64,000 nt of DNA from Nissabacter sp. SGAir0207 (GTDB taxonomy: Bacteria; Pseudomonadota; Gammaproteobacteria; Enterobacterales; Enterobacteriaceae): positions 62,001 through 126,000 of the forward strand of contig NZ_CP028037.1 in the NCBI RefSeq assembly GCF_005491205.1, in the 5' to 3' direction. The notes below the pieces were generated by a model, which had not been told where the DNA came from, did no database searches, and saw nothing but the letters and a program-made list of their open reading frames with translations. The position numbers were made by a program, and so were the translations under genes. Numbering within the stretch: position 1 is the first letter of the stretch; every line of letters begins with the position of its first letter. Below are positions 14,783 through 23,991 of the stretch, piece after piece.

Positions 14783-16555
14783 ATGAATACTATCCGTCCA
14801 AAAGCTGACGTGGTGATTGTTGGGCTGGGTTGGTGCGGCTCCCTGATTGCGGAAGAGCTGACCCGCGCTGGCCTGAATGTCGTGGCGATTGAGCGTGGCC
14901 CGTGGTTTGAGACCGCCACCGACTTCCCGCCCTCCGTGGATACCGATGAACTGCGCTGGGATACCCGCCGCAGCATGTTGCTCCCCCCTGCGGTGGAGAC
15001 CACCACCTTCCGCAACAACCGTACCCAGCAGGCGCTGCCGACCCGTGACTGGAACCTGAACGAGCTGGGCTACAACGTTGGCGGCTCCGGCACCCACTGG
15101 GCCGGTATGGCGTGGCGTTTCCTGCCGTTTGACTTCCAGCCCTACAGCCAGACCGTGGCGCGCTACGGCAAGCAGAAGATCGCCGAGGGCCTGATCCTCC
15201 AGGATTGGGGCGTCACCTATGACGAGCTGGAGCCGTTTTACGACCGCTTTGAGAAGATCGCTGGCGTCTCCGGCAAGGCTGGCAAGCTGAAGGGCGAGAC
15301 CATCCCGGAGGGGAACCCGTTTGAGGGCGACCGCAGCAGCGACTACCCGCTGCCGCCGCTGGAGGGGATGCGCCTGACCGACATCTTCCGCGACGCCACC
15401 AAAGGCATGGGCCTCAACCCCTTCATGGTGCCCGCCGGGCAAGCCTCCCGCGCCTACGTCAATCCGCTGGGCGTGCGCATGGGGCCGTGTACCTACTGCG
15501 GCTACTGCCTCTACTACGGGTGCGGCAACTTCTCCAAATCCAGCCCCAACGCCTGCGTGATCCCGGCGCTGATGCAGCGTGAGAACTTCACGGTGCTGAC
15601 CGACTCCGCAGTGGTGCGCGTTAACAAGGCGGCGGACGGCAAAACCGTAACCGGCGTGACCTACGTCGACAAGAACAAAAAAGAGTGGGAGCAACCGGCG
15701 GGGATCGTGGTGCTGTCGGCGTTCCAGATGCAGAACGTGCGCCTGCTGCTGCTCTCCAAGATTGGCAAGCCCTACGATCCGGTCAGCAAAACCGGCGTGG
15801 TGGGCCGTGCCTACAGCTTCCAGACTGTCTCCGGCGCGAGCCTGTTCTTTGAGGATGAGAACCTCAACCAGTACATCGGTGCGGGCGCGCTGTCACAGCA
15901 GGTGGATGACTACAACGGCGATAACTTCGACCACAGCGACAAGGACTTCATTGGTGGCGCGGGCATTTTGGTGGTAGCACGCGGCGCGCGGCCAATCGGC
16001 AACGCCGATGCCCTGCCGCCCGGCACCCCGCGCTGGGGCAAGGCGTGGAAACAGGCCTATACCCACGCTTTCCAGAACGCTACCTTCATCTTCGGGCAGG
16101 GCACCAGCTTCTCCCATGAGGATTACTACCTCGATCTCGACCCGGAGTACGTGGATGACAACGGCAACCCGCTGCTGCGCGTGACCTTCGACTACAACGA
16201 CAATGACCGCCGCTCGGCCGCCTTCATCATGGATAGAAGTGTTGAGATTGGCAAAGCGATGGGTGCGAAGACGGTGATCGGCACCAACTCGGCCTCCGGC
16301 CACTACTCGCCCTACAACTTTGCCAGTGACCATACCATCGGCGGCGCGGTGATGGGCACCGACCCGAAAACCAGCGTGCTCAACCGCTACCAGCAGAGCT
16401 GGGATGCGCACAACCTGTTTGTGCTCGGTGCCTCCTCCTTCCCCAACAATGCGGGCTACAACCCGACCGGCACCATCGGTGCGCTAAGCCTGTGGACGGC
16501 GAAGGCGATCATTGAGCAGTACCTGAAAAACCCTGGCCCGCTGGTAAAGGTGTGA
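14783..16555 (+). CDS. Membrane-bound FAD dehydrogenase, GMC flavoprotein subunit, copy 1
   Basis: Catalytic subunit of a gluconate/2-ketogluconate-type dehydrogenase in the glucose-methanol-choline family, 590 residues. It has an N-terminal FAD loop VIVGLGWCGSLIAEEL and a Cys cluster C236, C239, C242, C247 (CTYCGYCLYYGC). The cluster may hold an Fe-S centre, as known for related bacterial FAD-glucose dehydrogenases. A C-terminal active-site region includes HTIGGAVMGTDPKTSVLN and GYNPTGTIGALSLW. It has no signal peptide, consistent with Tat co-export with the small subunit. The substrate (gluconate, 2-ketogluconate or another sugar acid) is not certain. Confidence 0.9.
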   Translation: MNTIRPKADVVIVGLGWCGSLIAEELTRAGLNVVAIERGPWFETATDFPPSVDTDELRWDTRRSMLLPPAVETTTFRNNRTQQALPTRDWNLNELGYNVGGSGTHWAGMAWRFLPFDFQPYSQTVARYGKQKIAEGLILQDWGVTYDELEPFYDRFEKIAGVSGKAGKLKGETIPEGNPFEGDRSSDYPLPPLEGMRLTDIFRDATKGMGLNPFMVPAGQASRAYVNPLGVRMGPCTYCGYCLYYGCGNFSKSSPNACVIPALMQRENFTVLTDSAVVRVNKAADGKTVTGVTYVDKNKKEWEQPAGIVVLSAFQMQNVRLLLLSKIGKPYDPVSKTGVVGRAYSFQTVSGASLFFEDENLNQYIGAGALSQQVDDYNGDNFDHSDKDFIGGAGILVVARGARPIGNADALPPGTPRWGKAWKQAYTHAFQNATFIFGQGTSFSHEDYYLDLDPEYVDDNGNPLLRVTFDYNDNDRRSAAFIMDRSVEIGKAMGAKTVIGTNSASGHYSPYNFASDHTIGGAVMGTDPKTSVLNRYQQSWDAHNLFVLGASSFPNNAGYNPTGTIGALSLWTAKAIIEQYLKNPGPLVKV

Positions 16556-16556
16556 C

Positions 16557-17867
16557 ATGAAAAAAACAACCATCATTGGGGGCGTGGCCCTGATTGCTGC
16601 CGCAGTCGCAGCGGGCCTGCTCTGGCAGAACGCGGACGCCAGCGCGGACGACGTGGCGGGCAACCAGACGCTGACCAGCCAACCGCCAGCGGATGCCGAC
16701 GCCGAGGCGGTGGCGCGTGGCCGTTATGTCGCCATCGCCGGTGACTGTGTGGCCTGCCACACCGCGCCGGGCAGCAAAACGCCGTTCTCCGGCGGCTACT
16801 CCATCAGTACGCCGTTTGGCGGCATCTTCGCCAGCAACATCACGCCGGACGCCGAAACCGGCATCGGCAACTGGACGGAGCGCGACTTCTTCCGCGCGGT
16901 GCGGCATGGCCGTGGCAAGGAGGGCGAGAACCTCTACCCAGCGATGCCCTACAACGCCTATGTGAATGTCAGTGATGAGGATATGCACGATCTCTGGCTT
17001 TACATGCGCTCGGTTAAACCGGTTCACAATCAGGTGCCAGAGACCAACCTTGGCTTCCCGTATAACATCCGGCTGGCAATGATGGGCTGGAACCTGCTGT
17101 TCTTCGCCAACCACGGCTTTGCCGCCGACGCCAGCAAAAGCGCCGAGTGGAACCGCGGTGCCTATCTGGTGCAGGGGCTGGAGCACTGCGCCAGCTGCCA
17201 CACCGCCAAGAACCTGTTGGGCGGCGACAAAAATGCTTACCTACAGGGCAGCAACATGGCGGAATGGCATGCGCCAGACATCACGCCAAATGGCTATACC
17301 GGCATCGGCAGTTGGAGCGAGGATCAGATCGCGCAGTACCTGAAACTCGGCAGCAACCATGTCGCGGTGGCCTCCGGCCCGATGGCCGAGGCGGTCAGCA
17401 ACTCGACCCAGTACCTGACGGATGCCGATCTGCACGCCATTGCGGTCTACCTGAAATCGGTGCCGGACTCCGGTGCCAAGCGCCCGCAGCCGCTGCCAGC
17501 GGACAACCCGCTGATGCAGACTGGCGAGCACGTCTACTCCGCTAACTGCGCGGCCTGCCACAACAGCGACGGCAAGGGCATCCCGAACCTGGCGGCCAGT
17601 CTGGCGGGCAACCCCGGCCTGATGGCGAAGGACGCCTCCTCGCTGATCACCACGGTATTGCAGGGCGGGCGCGGGGCCGTGACCCAAGGCAACCCGACCA
17701 GCGGGGCGATGCCCAGCTTTGCGTGGAAGCTGTCGGATGATCAGGTGGCGGCCGTTGCCACCTACGTGCGTAACAGCTGGGGCAATGCCGCACCGGCGGT
17801 GCCGGTGAAGGATGTAGCGGATGAGCGTGAGCTATTGAAATTGCCGCCACAGATGGCGGCACACTAA
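16557..17867 (+). CDS. Membrane-bound FAD dehydrogenase, tri-haem cytochrome c subunit, copy 1
   Basis: A 436-residue periplasmic cytochrome that passes electrons to ubiquinone. Three CXXCH haem sites are visible: CVACH (C64), CASCH (C211) and CAACH (C331). Residues 5-23 are a hydrophobic N-terminal anchor or signal. The gene starts one base after the flavoprotein stop, so translation is coupled. Together the three genes encode a periplasmic sugar-acid oxidase feeding the respiratory chain. Confidence 0.92.
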   Translation: MKKTTIIGGVALIAAAVAAGLLWQNADASADDVAGNQTLTSQPPADADAEAVARGRYVAIAGDCVACHTAPGSKTPFSGGYSISTPFGGIFASNITPDAETGIGNWTERDFFRAVRHGRGKEGENLYPAMPYNAYVNVSDEDMHDLWLYMRSVKPVHNQVPETNLGFPYNIRLAMMGWNLLFFANHGFAADASKSAEWNRGAYLVQGLEHCASCHTAKNLLGGDKNAYLQGSNMAEWHAPDITPNGYTGIGSWSEDQIAQYLKLGSNHVAVASGPMAEAVSNSTQYLTDADLHAIAVYLKSVPDSGAKRPQPLPADNPLMQTGEHVYSANCAACHNSDGKGIPNLAASLAGNPGLMAKDASSLITTVLQGGRGAVTQGNPTSGAMPSFAWKLSDDQVAAVATYVRNSWGNAAPAVPVKDVADERELLKLPPQMAAH

Positions 17868-18047
17868 AGTACGTGGGCGCAAGGACGCGCCTGAACCGCT
17901 TACAGAATGTTCTGTTTTACGCTTTCTTAACATTTTAGCGGAAGTGTAAACCGGTTACAGTTGTTACCCTTATTAAGCCGGACGAAGGCGGTGGCGGCCA
18001 GCCAACACCAGGGGCGAATTTCGCCACCGCTCTCGTGCCGGCACCTT

Positions 18048-18611
18048 TCAAACCGCAGGCGGCTGTTGGCCATGCGTCTTTTTGCCCCTACGATGGCTAT
18101 CCCAACGCCGGAGAATGGCGCGGGTGGTGAAAAATGCGCTCAGCAAGCTGACCGGCAGTGTCGTCCAAAAGATGATGGCGGCAAAAAACGTCGTCACATC
18201 CTCATCACCATAAATATCGAAAAAGTGTGCCAGGTCATATATCTGATAGGTGAGGGTAAAATAGATCACCCTCGCCGACAAAATGCACAGCGCAGCAGTA
18301 GCAACCGCCATAAAAATAAATAGAACAACGTAACGCATAATTTTTATGGCTTGTGCCTTGGACTTTTTTATCTTTCTGGTGATGAAAAATGAGAGCGTAA
18401 GTCCTATAGACAATGATACCCAGAAGGCCACGGCGGCATAGAGTGTCAATACGCCATCATCGCCGATAACGCTAAAATCATTTGCCAATGCATAAAAAGA
18501 GTAGGCGACAAAAGGGAGCGCTATGCGTGCCAATAAAAGTCCAGCGATAACAAAGGCAAAGGTGAGTAAGAGATAAATGAGCGCAAAAACGAATCTCTTG
18601 GCAATTTTCAT
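18048..18611 (-). CDS. Hypothetical four-helix membrane protein
   Basis: A 187-residue protein with about four hydrophobic segments (near residues 8-32, 56-78, 90-112 and 140-165). The two halves look alike: DFSVIGDDGVLTLYAAVAFWVSLSIGLTLSFF resembles HFFDIYGDEDVTTFFAAIIFWTTLPVSLLSAFF. This suggests an internal duplication. It has a basic cytoplasmic tail. No family recognised. The base composition is lower in GC than its neighbours, suggesting a separate history. Confidence 0.65.
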   Translation of the reverse strand: MKIAKRFVFALIYLLLTFAFVIAGLLLARIALPFVAYSFYALANDFSVIGDDGVLTLYAAVAFWVSLSIGLTLSFFITRKIKKSKAQAIKIMRYVVLFIFMAVATAALCILSARVIYFTLTYQIYDLAHFFDIYGDEDVTTFFAAIIFWTTLPVSLLSAFFTTRAILRRWDSHRRGKKTHGQQPPAV

Positions 18612-18677
18612 CTTATTGGCATCCCACCGTCATCTTTTAACCATAAGTTTGCTGGAATAGGCATAATAATCTCCCTT

Positions 18678-18697
18678 GGATTAATCATGATTAATCC
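18678..18697. promoter_or_regulatory. Perfect 20-bp palindrome upstream of the membrane-protein gene
   Basis: GGATTAATCATGATTAATCC is fully self-complementary and lies 66 bases upstream of the start at 18611. It could be a repressor site; no regulator gene is adjacent. Confidence 0.45.
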
Positions 18698-18848
18698 TAC
18701 TGCGCGCTATTTCCCGACGGCAATTTAACATTGGTTAATTGTTAGTGTATTAAATATAAAATGAGAAAAATAATCGTGATGGGAATGCGGGGCTGTTTTA
18801 TTTTCAATAGATGACATCACAAAAATAATGGCTCTCAATTCCAAACAT

Positions 18849-18870
18849 AAAAAAGGCGCCCGCGGGCGCC
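18849..18870 (-). terminator. Terminator of the pcaIJFD-catBCA operon
   Basis: GGCGCCCGCGGGCGCC (18855-18870) forms the hairpin. The A run at 18849-18854 gives six U in the minus-strand transcript. It lies 19 bases beyond the catA stop. Confidence 0.9.
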
Positions 18871-18888
18871 AAGGGGAAATGGGGTTTA

Positions 18889-19818
18889 TTACTCTTGCAG
18901 GGCACGGGCGCGCTGAATACGTTGCTCTTCGTGCGCCTGAGTTGCTGGGGTCAGGGTGAAATCAAATTCAATTTCAGTGTGCGGGTGGGGCAGATCGCGT
19001 TTCGCGCTAATCGTGGGATCGGTGATCTTGACTGGCTCGGCAATCAGTTCGTCGCGGGTGGCGAAGGCGAAATCATCCCACAGGTAGCGGTCGCCATTTA
19101 AATTGATCTGGGTGGTCAAGTGGCGATGACCGGGCGCGGAGACGAAGAAGTGGATATGCGCCGGGCGGTTACCGTGGCGACCAAGGCGATCGAGCAGCGC
19201 CTGCGTCGGGCCATCGGGCGGGCAGCCGTAGCCGGAGGGCACGATGCTGCGTACGGCGTAGCGCCCCTCGGCATCGGTACGGACGCGGCGGCGCAAATTG
19301 TACTCGCCCTGCGATTTATCAAAGAAGGAGTAGTTGCCCAGCGTATTGGCGTGCCAGATGTCCACCACCGCGCCCGCCAGCGGCTGGCCGTCGGTGTCCT
19401 TGACCTGGCCGTGCAGCCACATTACCCGGCCATCATCCTTGCCGTCATCCATGCGCGCATAACCGTCGCTCAGCGGCGCATTGGCGACATAGAGCGGCCC
19501 CTCGATGGTGCGCGGGGTGCCGCCGCCAAAACCGGCCTCGGCCTCGCGCGCATCCTCGCGCATATCCAGATAGTGCTCCAGCCCCAGCCCGGCGGCCAGC
19601 AGCGCCGCCTCCTGCCGCCCGCCGAGGGTGTGCAGGTAGTTGGCCGCCTGCCAGAACTCCTCGGGCGTGACGTCGAACTCATCTATCAGGTGGCACAGGT
19701 CGCTCACCAGCCGGTGCATAATCTGCTTGAAGCGGGCGTCGCCCCCCTCGCTGTGCAGGCCACAGCTGATCTCCAGTAATTTTTTGACATCGTCATGCTG
19801 GCTGTAATTGGTTTTCAT
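18889..19818 (-). CDS. catA: Catechol 1,2-dioxygenase
   Basis: Intradiol ring-cleaving dioxygenase converting catechol to cis,cis-muconate with non-haem Fe(III). The 309-residue protein has the alpha-helical N-terminal dimer and linker domain. The catalytic core holds EGPLYVANAPLSDGYARMD, then GAVVDIWHANTLGNYSFFD, RRRVRTDAEGRYAVRSIVPSGYGCP and RPAHIHFFVSAPGHRHLTTQI. These supply the Tyr and His iron ligands. It is the last gene of the catechol operon, 75 bases after catC. Confidence 0.95.
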   Translation of the reverse strand: MKTNYSQHDDVKKLLEISCGLHSEGGDARFKQIMHRLVSDLCHLIDEFDVTPEEFWQAANYLHTLGGRQEAALLAAGLGLEHYLDMREDAREAEAGFGGGTPRTIEGPLYVANAPLSDGYARMDDGKDDGRVMWLHGQVKDTDGQPLAGAVVDIWHANTLGNYSFFDKSQGEYNLRRRVRTDAEGRYAVRSIVPSGYGCPPDGPTQALLDRLGRHGNRPAHIHFFVSAPGHRHLTTQINLNGDRYLWDDFAFATRDELIAEPVKITDPTISAKRDLPHPHTEIEFDFTLTPATQAHEEQRIQRARALQE

Positions 19819-19893
19819 ATTATTGCCCTCATTGCAGTGTAGGGTGAATCGGGTCAGGCAGAGGGGCCAGCGAGACGCCGGCCAGTCATGGCA

Positions 19894-20184
19894 TCAGCGA
19901 TCGTCTGGATGGATGCTGGAGGGGTGGCGGCAGAGCGGCGTCACCGTCACCTCCATATAGGGGTAAAGCGGCAGTTGGGTGAGCAGGTTATGCAGCGCCT
20001 CATTGCTCTCCACATCGAAAATGCTGACGTTGGCGTACTGGCCAGCGACGCGCCAGAGGTGGCGCCAGACACCCTGCTCCTGCAACCGCTGGGCGTACTG
20101 CTTCTCCTCCCGCTTGATCTGCTCGGCTGTGTCGGCAGGCATCTCCGGTGGGATGCGCACCACCATCTCAACTTTGAATAACAT
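19894..20184 (-). CDS. catC: Muconolactone delta-isomerase
   Basis: A 96-residue enzyme converting muconolactone to 3-oxoadipate enol-lactone. It has the typical MLFKVEMVVRIPPEMPADTAEQIKREEK start and WRVAGQYANVSIFDVESNEALHNLLTQLPLYPYMEVTVTPL end. AAGGAGAGCT precedes the ATG. The 42 bases separating it from catB consist largely of a tandem repeat that copies the catB stop codon. Confidence 0.95.
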   Translation of the reverse strand: MLFKVEMVVRIPPEMPADTAEQIKREEKQYAQRLQEQGVWRHLWRVAGQYANVSIFDVESNEALHNLLTQLPLYPYMEVTVTPLCRHPSSIHPDDR

Positions 20185-20196
20185 CGGTAGCTCTCC

Positions 20197-20236
20197 TTAT
20201 TTACGCGGGTCTTATTTACGCCGGTTTTATTTACGC
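20197..20236 (-). repeat. Three 15-bp-period direct repeats over the catB stop codon
   Basis: TTATTTACGC occurs at 20197-20206, 20212-20221 and 20227-20236, exactly 15 bases apart. Read on the minus strand each unit ends CGT AAA TAA, so the Arg-Lys-stop ending of catB is present three times in the same frame. The array finishes at the catC Shine-Dalgarno. Confidence 0.9.
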
Positions 20237-21342
20237 TGATAGTGGCGGAATTTGTCATCGTCCAGGGTGATGCCGAGGCCCGGCCCCTGCGGGATCGTTA
20301 CGCCGCCCTCGCGGAACACCAGCGGGTTGGCAACGATGTCATCTTTCAGCAGCAGCGGGCCGAACATCTCGGTGCCCCAGCTGAGCGGCAGGGTAGACCA
20401 TGCATGGAGTGAGGCGAGGGTGCCGATGGTGCCCTCCAGCATGGTGCCGCCGTAGAGCGCGACGCCCGCCGCCTGCGCCACATGCGCCAGTTTTAGCGCC
20501 TGCGCTGGCCCACCGGCCTTGGCGATCTTCAGGGCGTAGGCCCCGGTGAAACCGGCGGCGGCCAGCGCATAGCCGTCATGGGCATCGGCTACCGCCTCAT
20601 CCGCCAGCACCGGCAGCGTGAAGCGCTGGCTGAGCTGCACCAGTGTGGCGCGATCCCACAGCGCCACCGGCTGCTCCACCAGATCGATGCCAATCTCCTG
20701 CAACGCCGCCATGCCGCGCACCGCTGTCACCGCGTCCCACGCCTGATTAACATCCACCCGGATGCTGACGCCTTCGCCCAGCCCCTCGCGGATGGCGCGG
20801 GTGTGACGTAGATCCTCCGCCAGACTCTTCGCGCCAATCTTCAGCTTGAAGGCGCTGTGCCGCCCTTCGGCCAGCAGGCGCTTGCCCTCCTCAATATCAC
20901 GCTGGGTGTCGCCGCTCGCCAGCGTCCACAACACCGGCAGGGTCGGGCTACGCGCGCCGCCCAGCAGGGTGCTGACCGGTACGCCAAGGCGCTTGCCCTG
21001 TAGGTCGAGAAAGGCGGTCTCCAGCGCCGATTTGGCAAAGGTGTTGCCCTTGACCGGCAGGTTCATCGCCGCCGCCAGCGCCGCCGGGCCATCAAAGGCG
21101 CGGCCGCACACCGCCGGGGCGAGGTAGGTGTCGATCGCCGACTTCATCCCTTCCGGGCTTTCCGGGCCGTAGCTCAGGCCGCCGATGGTGGTCGCCTCGC
21201 CCCAGCCCTCGGCCCCATCGCGGTCAGTCATTTTGACCAGCGTCAGGGTCTGGCAGCCCATGGTGGTCATCGACAGCTTGTGCGGGCGGATGGTCGGGAT
21301 ATCCACCAGCCAGCTCTCGATGCGTTCTATCTGGATGCTCAT
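20227..21342 (-). CDS. catB: Muconate cycloisomerase I
   Basis: A 371-residue enolase-superfamily enzyme converting cis,cis-muconate to muconolactone with Mn(II). It begins IERIESWLVDIPTIRPHKLSM. The KXK general-base motif appears in HSAFKLKIGAK, with metal-ligand strands at IRVDVNQAWD, IDLVEQPV and LADEAVADAHD. A second catalytic lysine lies in YALKIAKAGG. It is 15 bases downstream of pcaD. The stop codon lies in a tandem repeat. Confidence 0.95.
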   Translation of the reverse strand: MSIQIERIESWLVDIPTIRPHKLSMTTMGCQTLTLVKMTDRDGAEGWGEATTIGGLSYGPESPEGMKSAIDTYLAPAVCGRAFDGPAALAAAMNLPVKGNTFAKSALETAFLDLQGKRLGVPVSTLLGGARSPTLPVLWTLASGDTQRDIEEGKRLLAEGRHSAFKLKIGAKSLAEDLRHTRAIREGLGEGVSIRVDVNQAWDAVTAVRGMAALQEIGIDLVEQPVALWDRATLVQLSQRFTLPVLADEAVADAHDGYALAAAGFTGAYALKIAKAGGPAQALKLAHVAQAAGVALYGGTMLEGTIGTLASLHAWSTLPLSWGTEMFGPLLLKDDIVANPLVFREGGVTIPQGPGLGITLDDDKFRHYQRK

Positions 21343-21357
21343 TCACGGTTCCTTCGG

Positions 21358-22119
21358 TTATGCCGCACGGCGGAAAAAGTGCAAAACAGCGGCGCTGAAC
21401 GCGTCTGGCGTCTCAACGTTACTCAGGTGCGAGGCGGGCAGCAGGTGTAGCTCGGCGTTTGGCGCGGCGCGCACGATCTCGCTGGCGTCAGCGACGGTAG
21501 TGACCGGATCATGCTGGCCGCCAATTACCAGCATCGGCCGCGACAGGTGGTGCAGATCCTCGCGCAGGTCAGCCACGGCCAGTGCCTCGCAGCAGGCGGC
21601 GTAGCCTACCGCGTTGCCTGCCGCCAGCGCGCGGATCAGCGCCGCCACCTGCTCCGGGTGCCGCTGGCGGAAGGCCGGGGTAAACCAGCGCTCCGCCGAG
21701 CCAACGGCCACCGGCGTCAATCCCTGCTCCCGCACCAACCGGGCGCGATCCTGCCACCCTTCACGGGTGCCGATGCGGGCGGCGGTGTTGGCGACCGCCA
21801 GCGCATGAAAGCGCCCCGGATGGTGGCGGTTGAGCCACAGCCCGGTCTGGCCGCCCATCGAAATGCCGCAGAACCCTGCGCGCTCCACCCCCAGGTGTTC
21901 GAGCAGGGTGATAACGTCACTGCCCAATTGCGCCAGCGTCAGCGGCCCGGCTGGCAACGGGGTGGCCCCGTGGCCGCGCGCGTTGAAACGCAGCACCCGG
22001 TGATGGGCAGTCATGGCCTCAAGCTGCGGCTGCCACATCTCATAGGTGGTGCCGAGCGAGTTGGCGAGCACCAGCAGCGGCGCGCCCTCCGGCCCATCAA
22101 GGCGATACTCAATCTCCAT
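21358..22119 (-). CDS. pcaD: 3-oxoadipate enol-lactonase
   Basis: A 253-residue alpha/beta hydrolase converting 3-oxoadipate enol-lactone to 3-oxoadipate. The nucleophile elbow GISMGG lies in AGFCGISMGGQTGLWL. The oxyanion region is VLANSLGTTYEMWQPQ and the catalytic His is in LLPASHLSNVETPDAF. It starts eight bases after pcaF. There is no pcaC fusion or carboxymuconolactone decarboxylase, which fits a catechol-only branch. Confidence 0.93.
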   Translation of the reverse strand: MEIEYRLDGPEGAPLLVLANSLGTTYEMWQPQLEAMTAHHRVLRFNARGHGATPLPAGPLTLAQLGSDVITLLEHLGVERAGFCGISMGGQTGLWLNRHHPGRFHALAVANTAARIGTREGWQDRARLVREQGLTPVAVGSAERWFTPAFRQRHPEQVAALIRALAAGNAVGYAACCEALAVADLREDLHHLSRPMLVIGGQHDPVTTVADASEIVRAAPNAELHLLPASHLSNVETPDAFSAAVLHFFRRAA

Positions 22120-22127
22120 GCGGCCCC

Positions 22128-23330
22128 CTATACCCGTTCAATGATCAGCGCGATGCCCTGGCCGACGCCAATGCACATGGTGCAGAGGCCATAGCGGCCG
22201 CCGGTGCGTTGCAGCTCATAGGCCGCGGCCATCACCAGTCGGCCACCGGAGGCACCGAGCGGGTGGCCGAGGGCGATCGCGCCGCCATTTGGGTTGACGT
22301 GCGCGGCGTCATCCGGCAATCCCAGCTCGCGCGTCACCGCCAGTGACTGGGCGGCGAAGGCTTCGTTCAGCTCAATCACATCCATCTGCCCGAGCGTCAG
22401 CCCGGCGCGCGCCAACACTTTGCGCACCGCCGACACCGGCCCAACGCCCATGATCGATGGCTCCAGCCCGGTCACCGCACTGGCGACAATGCGTGCCATC
22501 GGGGTCAGGCCGTGGCGGCCGATCCCCGCCTCGCTGGCGAGCAGCAGGGCGCAGGCCCCGTCATTCAGCCCGGAGGCGTTGCCTGCGGTCACGCTGCCCT
22601 GTGGCGTGACCACTGGCCTGAGCCGGGCCAGCGCCTCCAGCGTGGTGGCGCGCGGATGCTCATCCGCCGTCACCTCAAGCGGCTCGCCGCGCTTCTGCGG
22701 CACGCTGACGCCAATCAGTTGCGGCGCGAAACGCCCCTCCTGTTGGGCGGCGGCGGTACGTTGCTGGCTGCGCAGCGCGAAGGCATCCTGATCCTCACGC
22801 GAGACGCCATAGCGCGCCGCCACCTTCTCGGCGGTCTGCGGCATGGTGTCGGTGCCGTAGAGCGCCTGCATTTTCGGGTTGATGAAGCGCCAGCCCATGG
22901 TGGTGTCTTCCAGTTGCATGGTGCGGCTGAAGGCGCTCTCCGCCTTGCCCATCACAAAGGGGGCGCGTGACATGCTCTCCACGCCGCCCGCCAGCAGCAG
23001 GTCAGCCTCGCCGGTTTTGATCGCCCGCGCTGCCATCGCCACCGCGTCAAGGCTCGAACCGCACAGGCGGTTGACGGTGCAGCCCGGCACCGAGACCGGC
23101 AGCCCCGCCAGCAGCAGCGCCATGCGCGCCACGTTGCGGTTATCCTCACCGGCCTGATTGGCGCAGCCAAACAGCACGTCGTCCAGCTGCTCCCACGCCA
23201 CTTGAGGGTGGCGCGCCATCAGCGCCTGAATCGGCAGCGCCGCCAGATCGTCGGCACGCAGCGCGGCCAGCCCGCCATTCAGGCGGCCAAAGGGGGTGCG
23301 TACCCCGTCACACAGATAGGCGGTTTGCAT
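22128..23330 (-). CDS. pcaF: 3-oxoadipyl-CoA thiolase
   Basis: A 400-residue thiolase cleaving 3-oxoadipyl-CoA to succinyl-CoA and acetyl-CoA. The nucleophilic Cys is in TVNRLCGSSLDAVAMAA. The active-site His is in NPNGGAIALGHPLGASGGR and the second Cys is in GLCTMCIGVGQG. It overlaps pcaJ by 23 bases, implying coupled translation. Confidence 0.95.
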   Translation of the reverse strand: MQTAYLCDGVRTPFGRLNGGLAALRADDLAALPIQALMARHPQVAWEQLDDVLFGCANQAGEDNRNVARMALLLAGLPVSVPGCTVNRLCGSSLDAVAMAARAIKTGEADLLLAGGVESMSRAPFVMGKAESAFSRTMQLEDTTMGWRFINPKMQALYGTDTMPQTAEKVAARYGVSREDQDAFALRSQQRTAAAQQEGRFAPQLIGVSVPQKRGEPLEVTADEHPRATTLEALARLRPVVTPQGSVTAGNASGLNDGACALLLASEAGIGRHGLTPMARIVASAVTGLEPSIMGVGPVSAVRKVLARAGLTLGQMDVIELNEAFAAQSLAVTRELGLPDDAAHVNPNGGAIALGHPLGASGGRLVMAAAYELQRTGGRYGLCTMCIGVGQGIALIIERV

Positions 23331-23991
23331 CAGCGTCCTCGCGTTGGTTAAGGTGGAAGGTGAGGGGCACCGGGGTGATCTCTTGCAGTTGCGTCGGCGT
23401 CAGGCCACCGAAAATCTCCGTGACCACCAGCCCCTCGGGCGTGACGTCCATCACCGCCAAGTCACTGTAGATGCGGTCAATGCAGCCGACGCCGGTCAGC
23501 GGGTAGGTGCACTGCTCGACAATTTTGCACTCGCCGTGGCGGGTGAGGTGCTCGGTCATGGCGAACACCTGACGCGCGCCGATCGCCAGATCCATCGCGC
23601 CGCCCACCGCCGGGATGGCACCGGGCTTGCCGGTGCTCCAGTTGGCGAGATCGCCGCGTGCCGAGACTTGGTAAACCCCCAGCACGCAAATATCCAGGTG
23701 GCCGCCGCGCATCATGGCGAAGGAGTCACCGTGGTGAAAGTAGCAGCCGCCCTCCAGCAGGGTGACGTACTGCTTGCCAGCGTTGATCAGCTCCGGGTCT
23801 TCTTCGCCCTCTGCCGGGGCTGGCCCCATGCCGAGGATGCCATTCTCGCTCTGGAGGAAAATCTCCTTGTCATGGGGCAGGTAGTTGGCGATCTGCGTGG
23901 GGATGCCGATGCCAAGGTTGACGTAGGCCCCCTCCGGGATGTCTTGCGCGATGCGGCGCGCCAGCTGTTCGTGGGTCAGTTTGTCCATCAT
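23308..23991 (-). CDS. pcaJ: 3-oxoadipate CoA-transferase, beta subunit
   Basis: A 227-residue subunit of the succinyl-CoA:3-oxoadipate CoA-transferase. The covalent-intermediate Glu is in the conserved SENGILGMGP motif near residue 50. It overlaps pcaI by four bases (ATGA). Confidence 0.95.
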   Translation of the reverse strand: MMDKLTHEQLARRIAQDIPEGAYVNLGIGIPTQIANYLPHDKEIFLQSENGILGMGPAPAEGEEDPELINAGKQYVTLLEGGCYFHHGDSFAMMRGGHLDICVLGVYQVSARGDLANWSTGKPGAIPAVGGAMDLAIGARQVFAMTEHLTRHGECKIVEQCTYPLTGVGCIDRIYSDLAVMDVTPEGLVVTEIFGGLTPTQLQEITPVPLTFHLNQREDADANRLSV

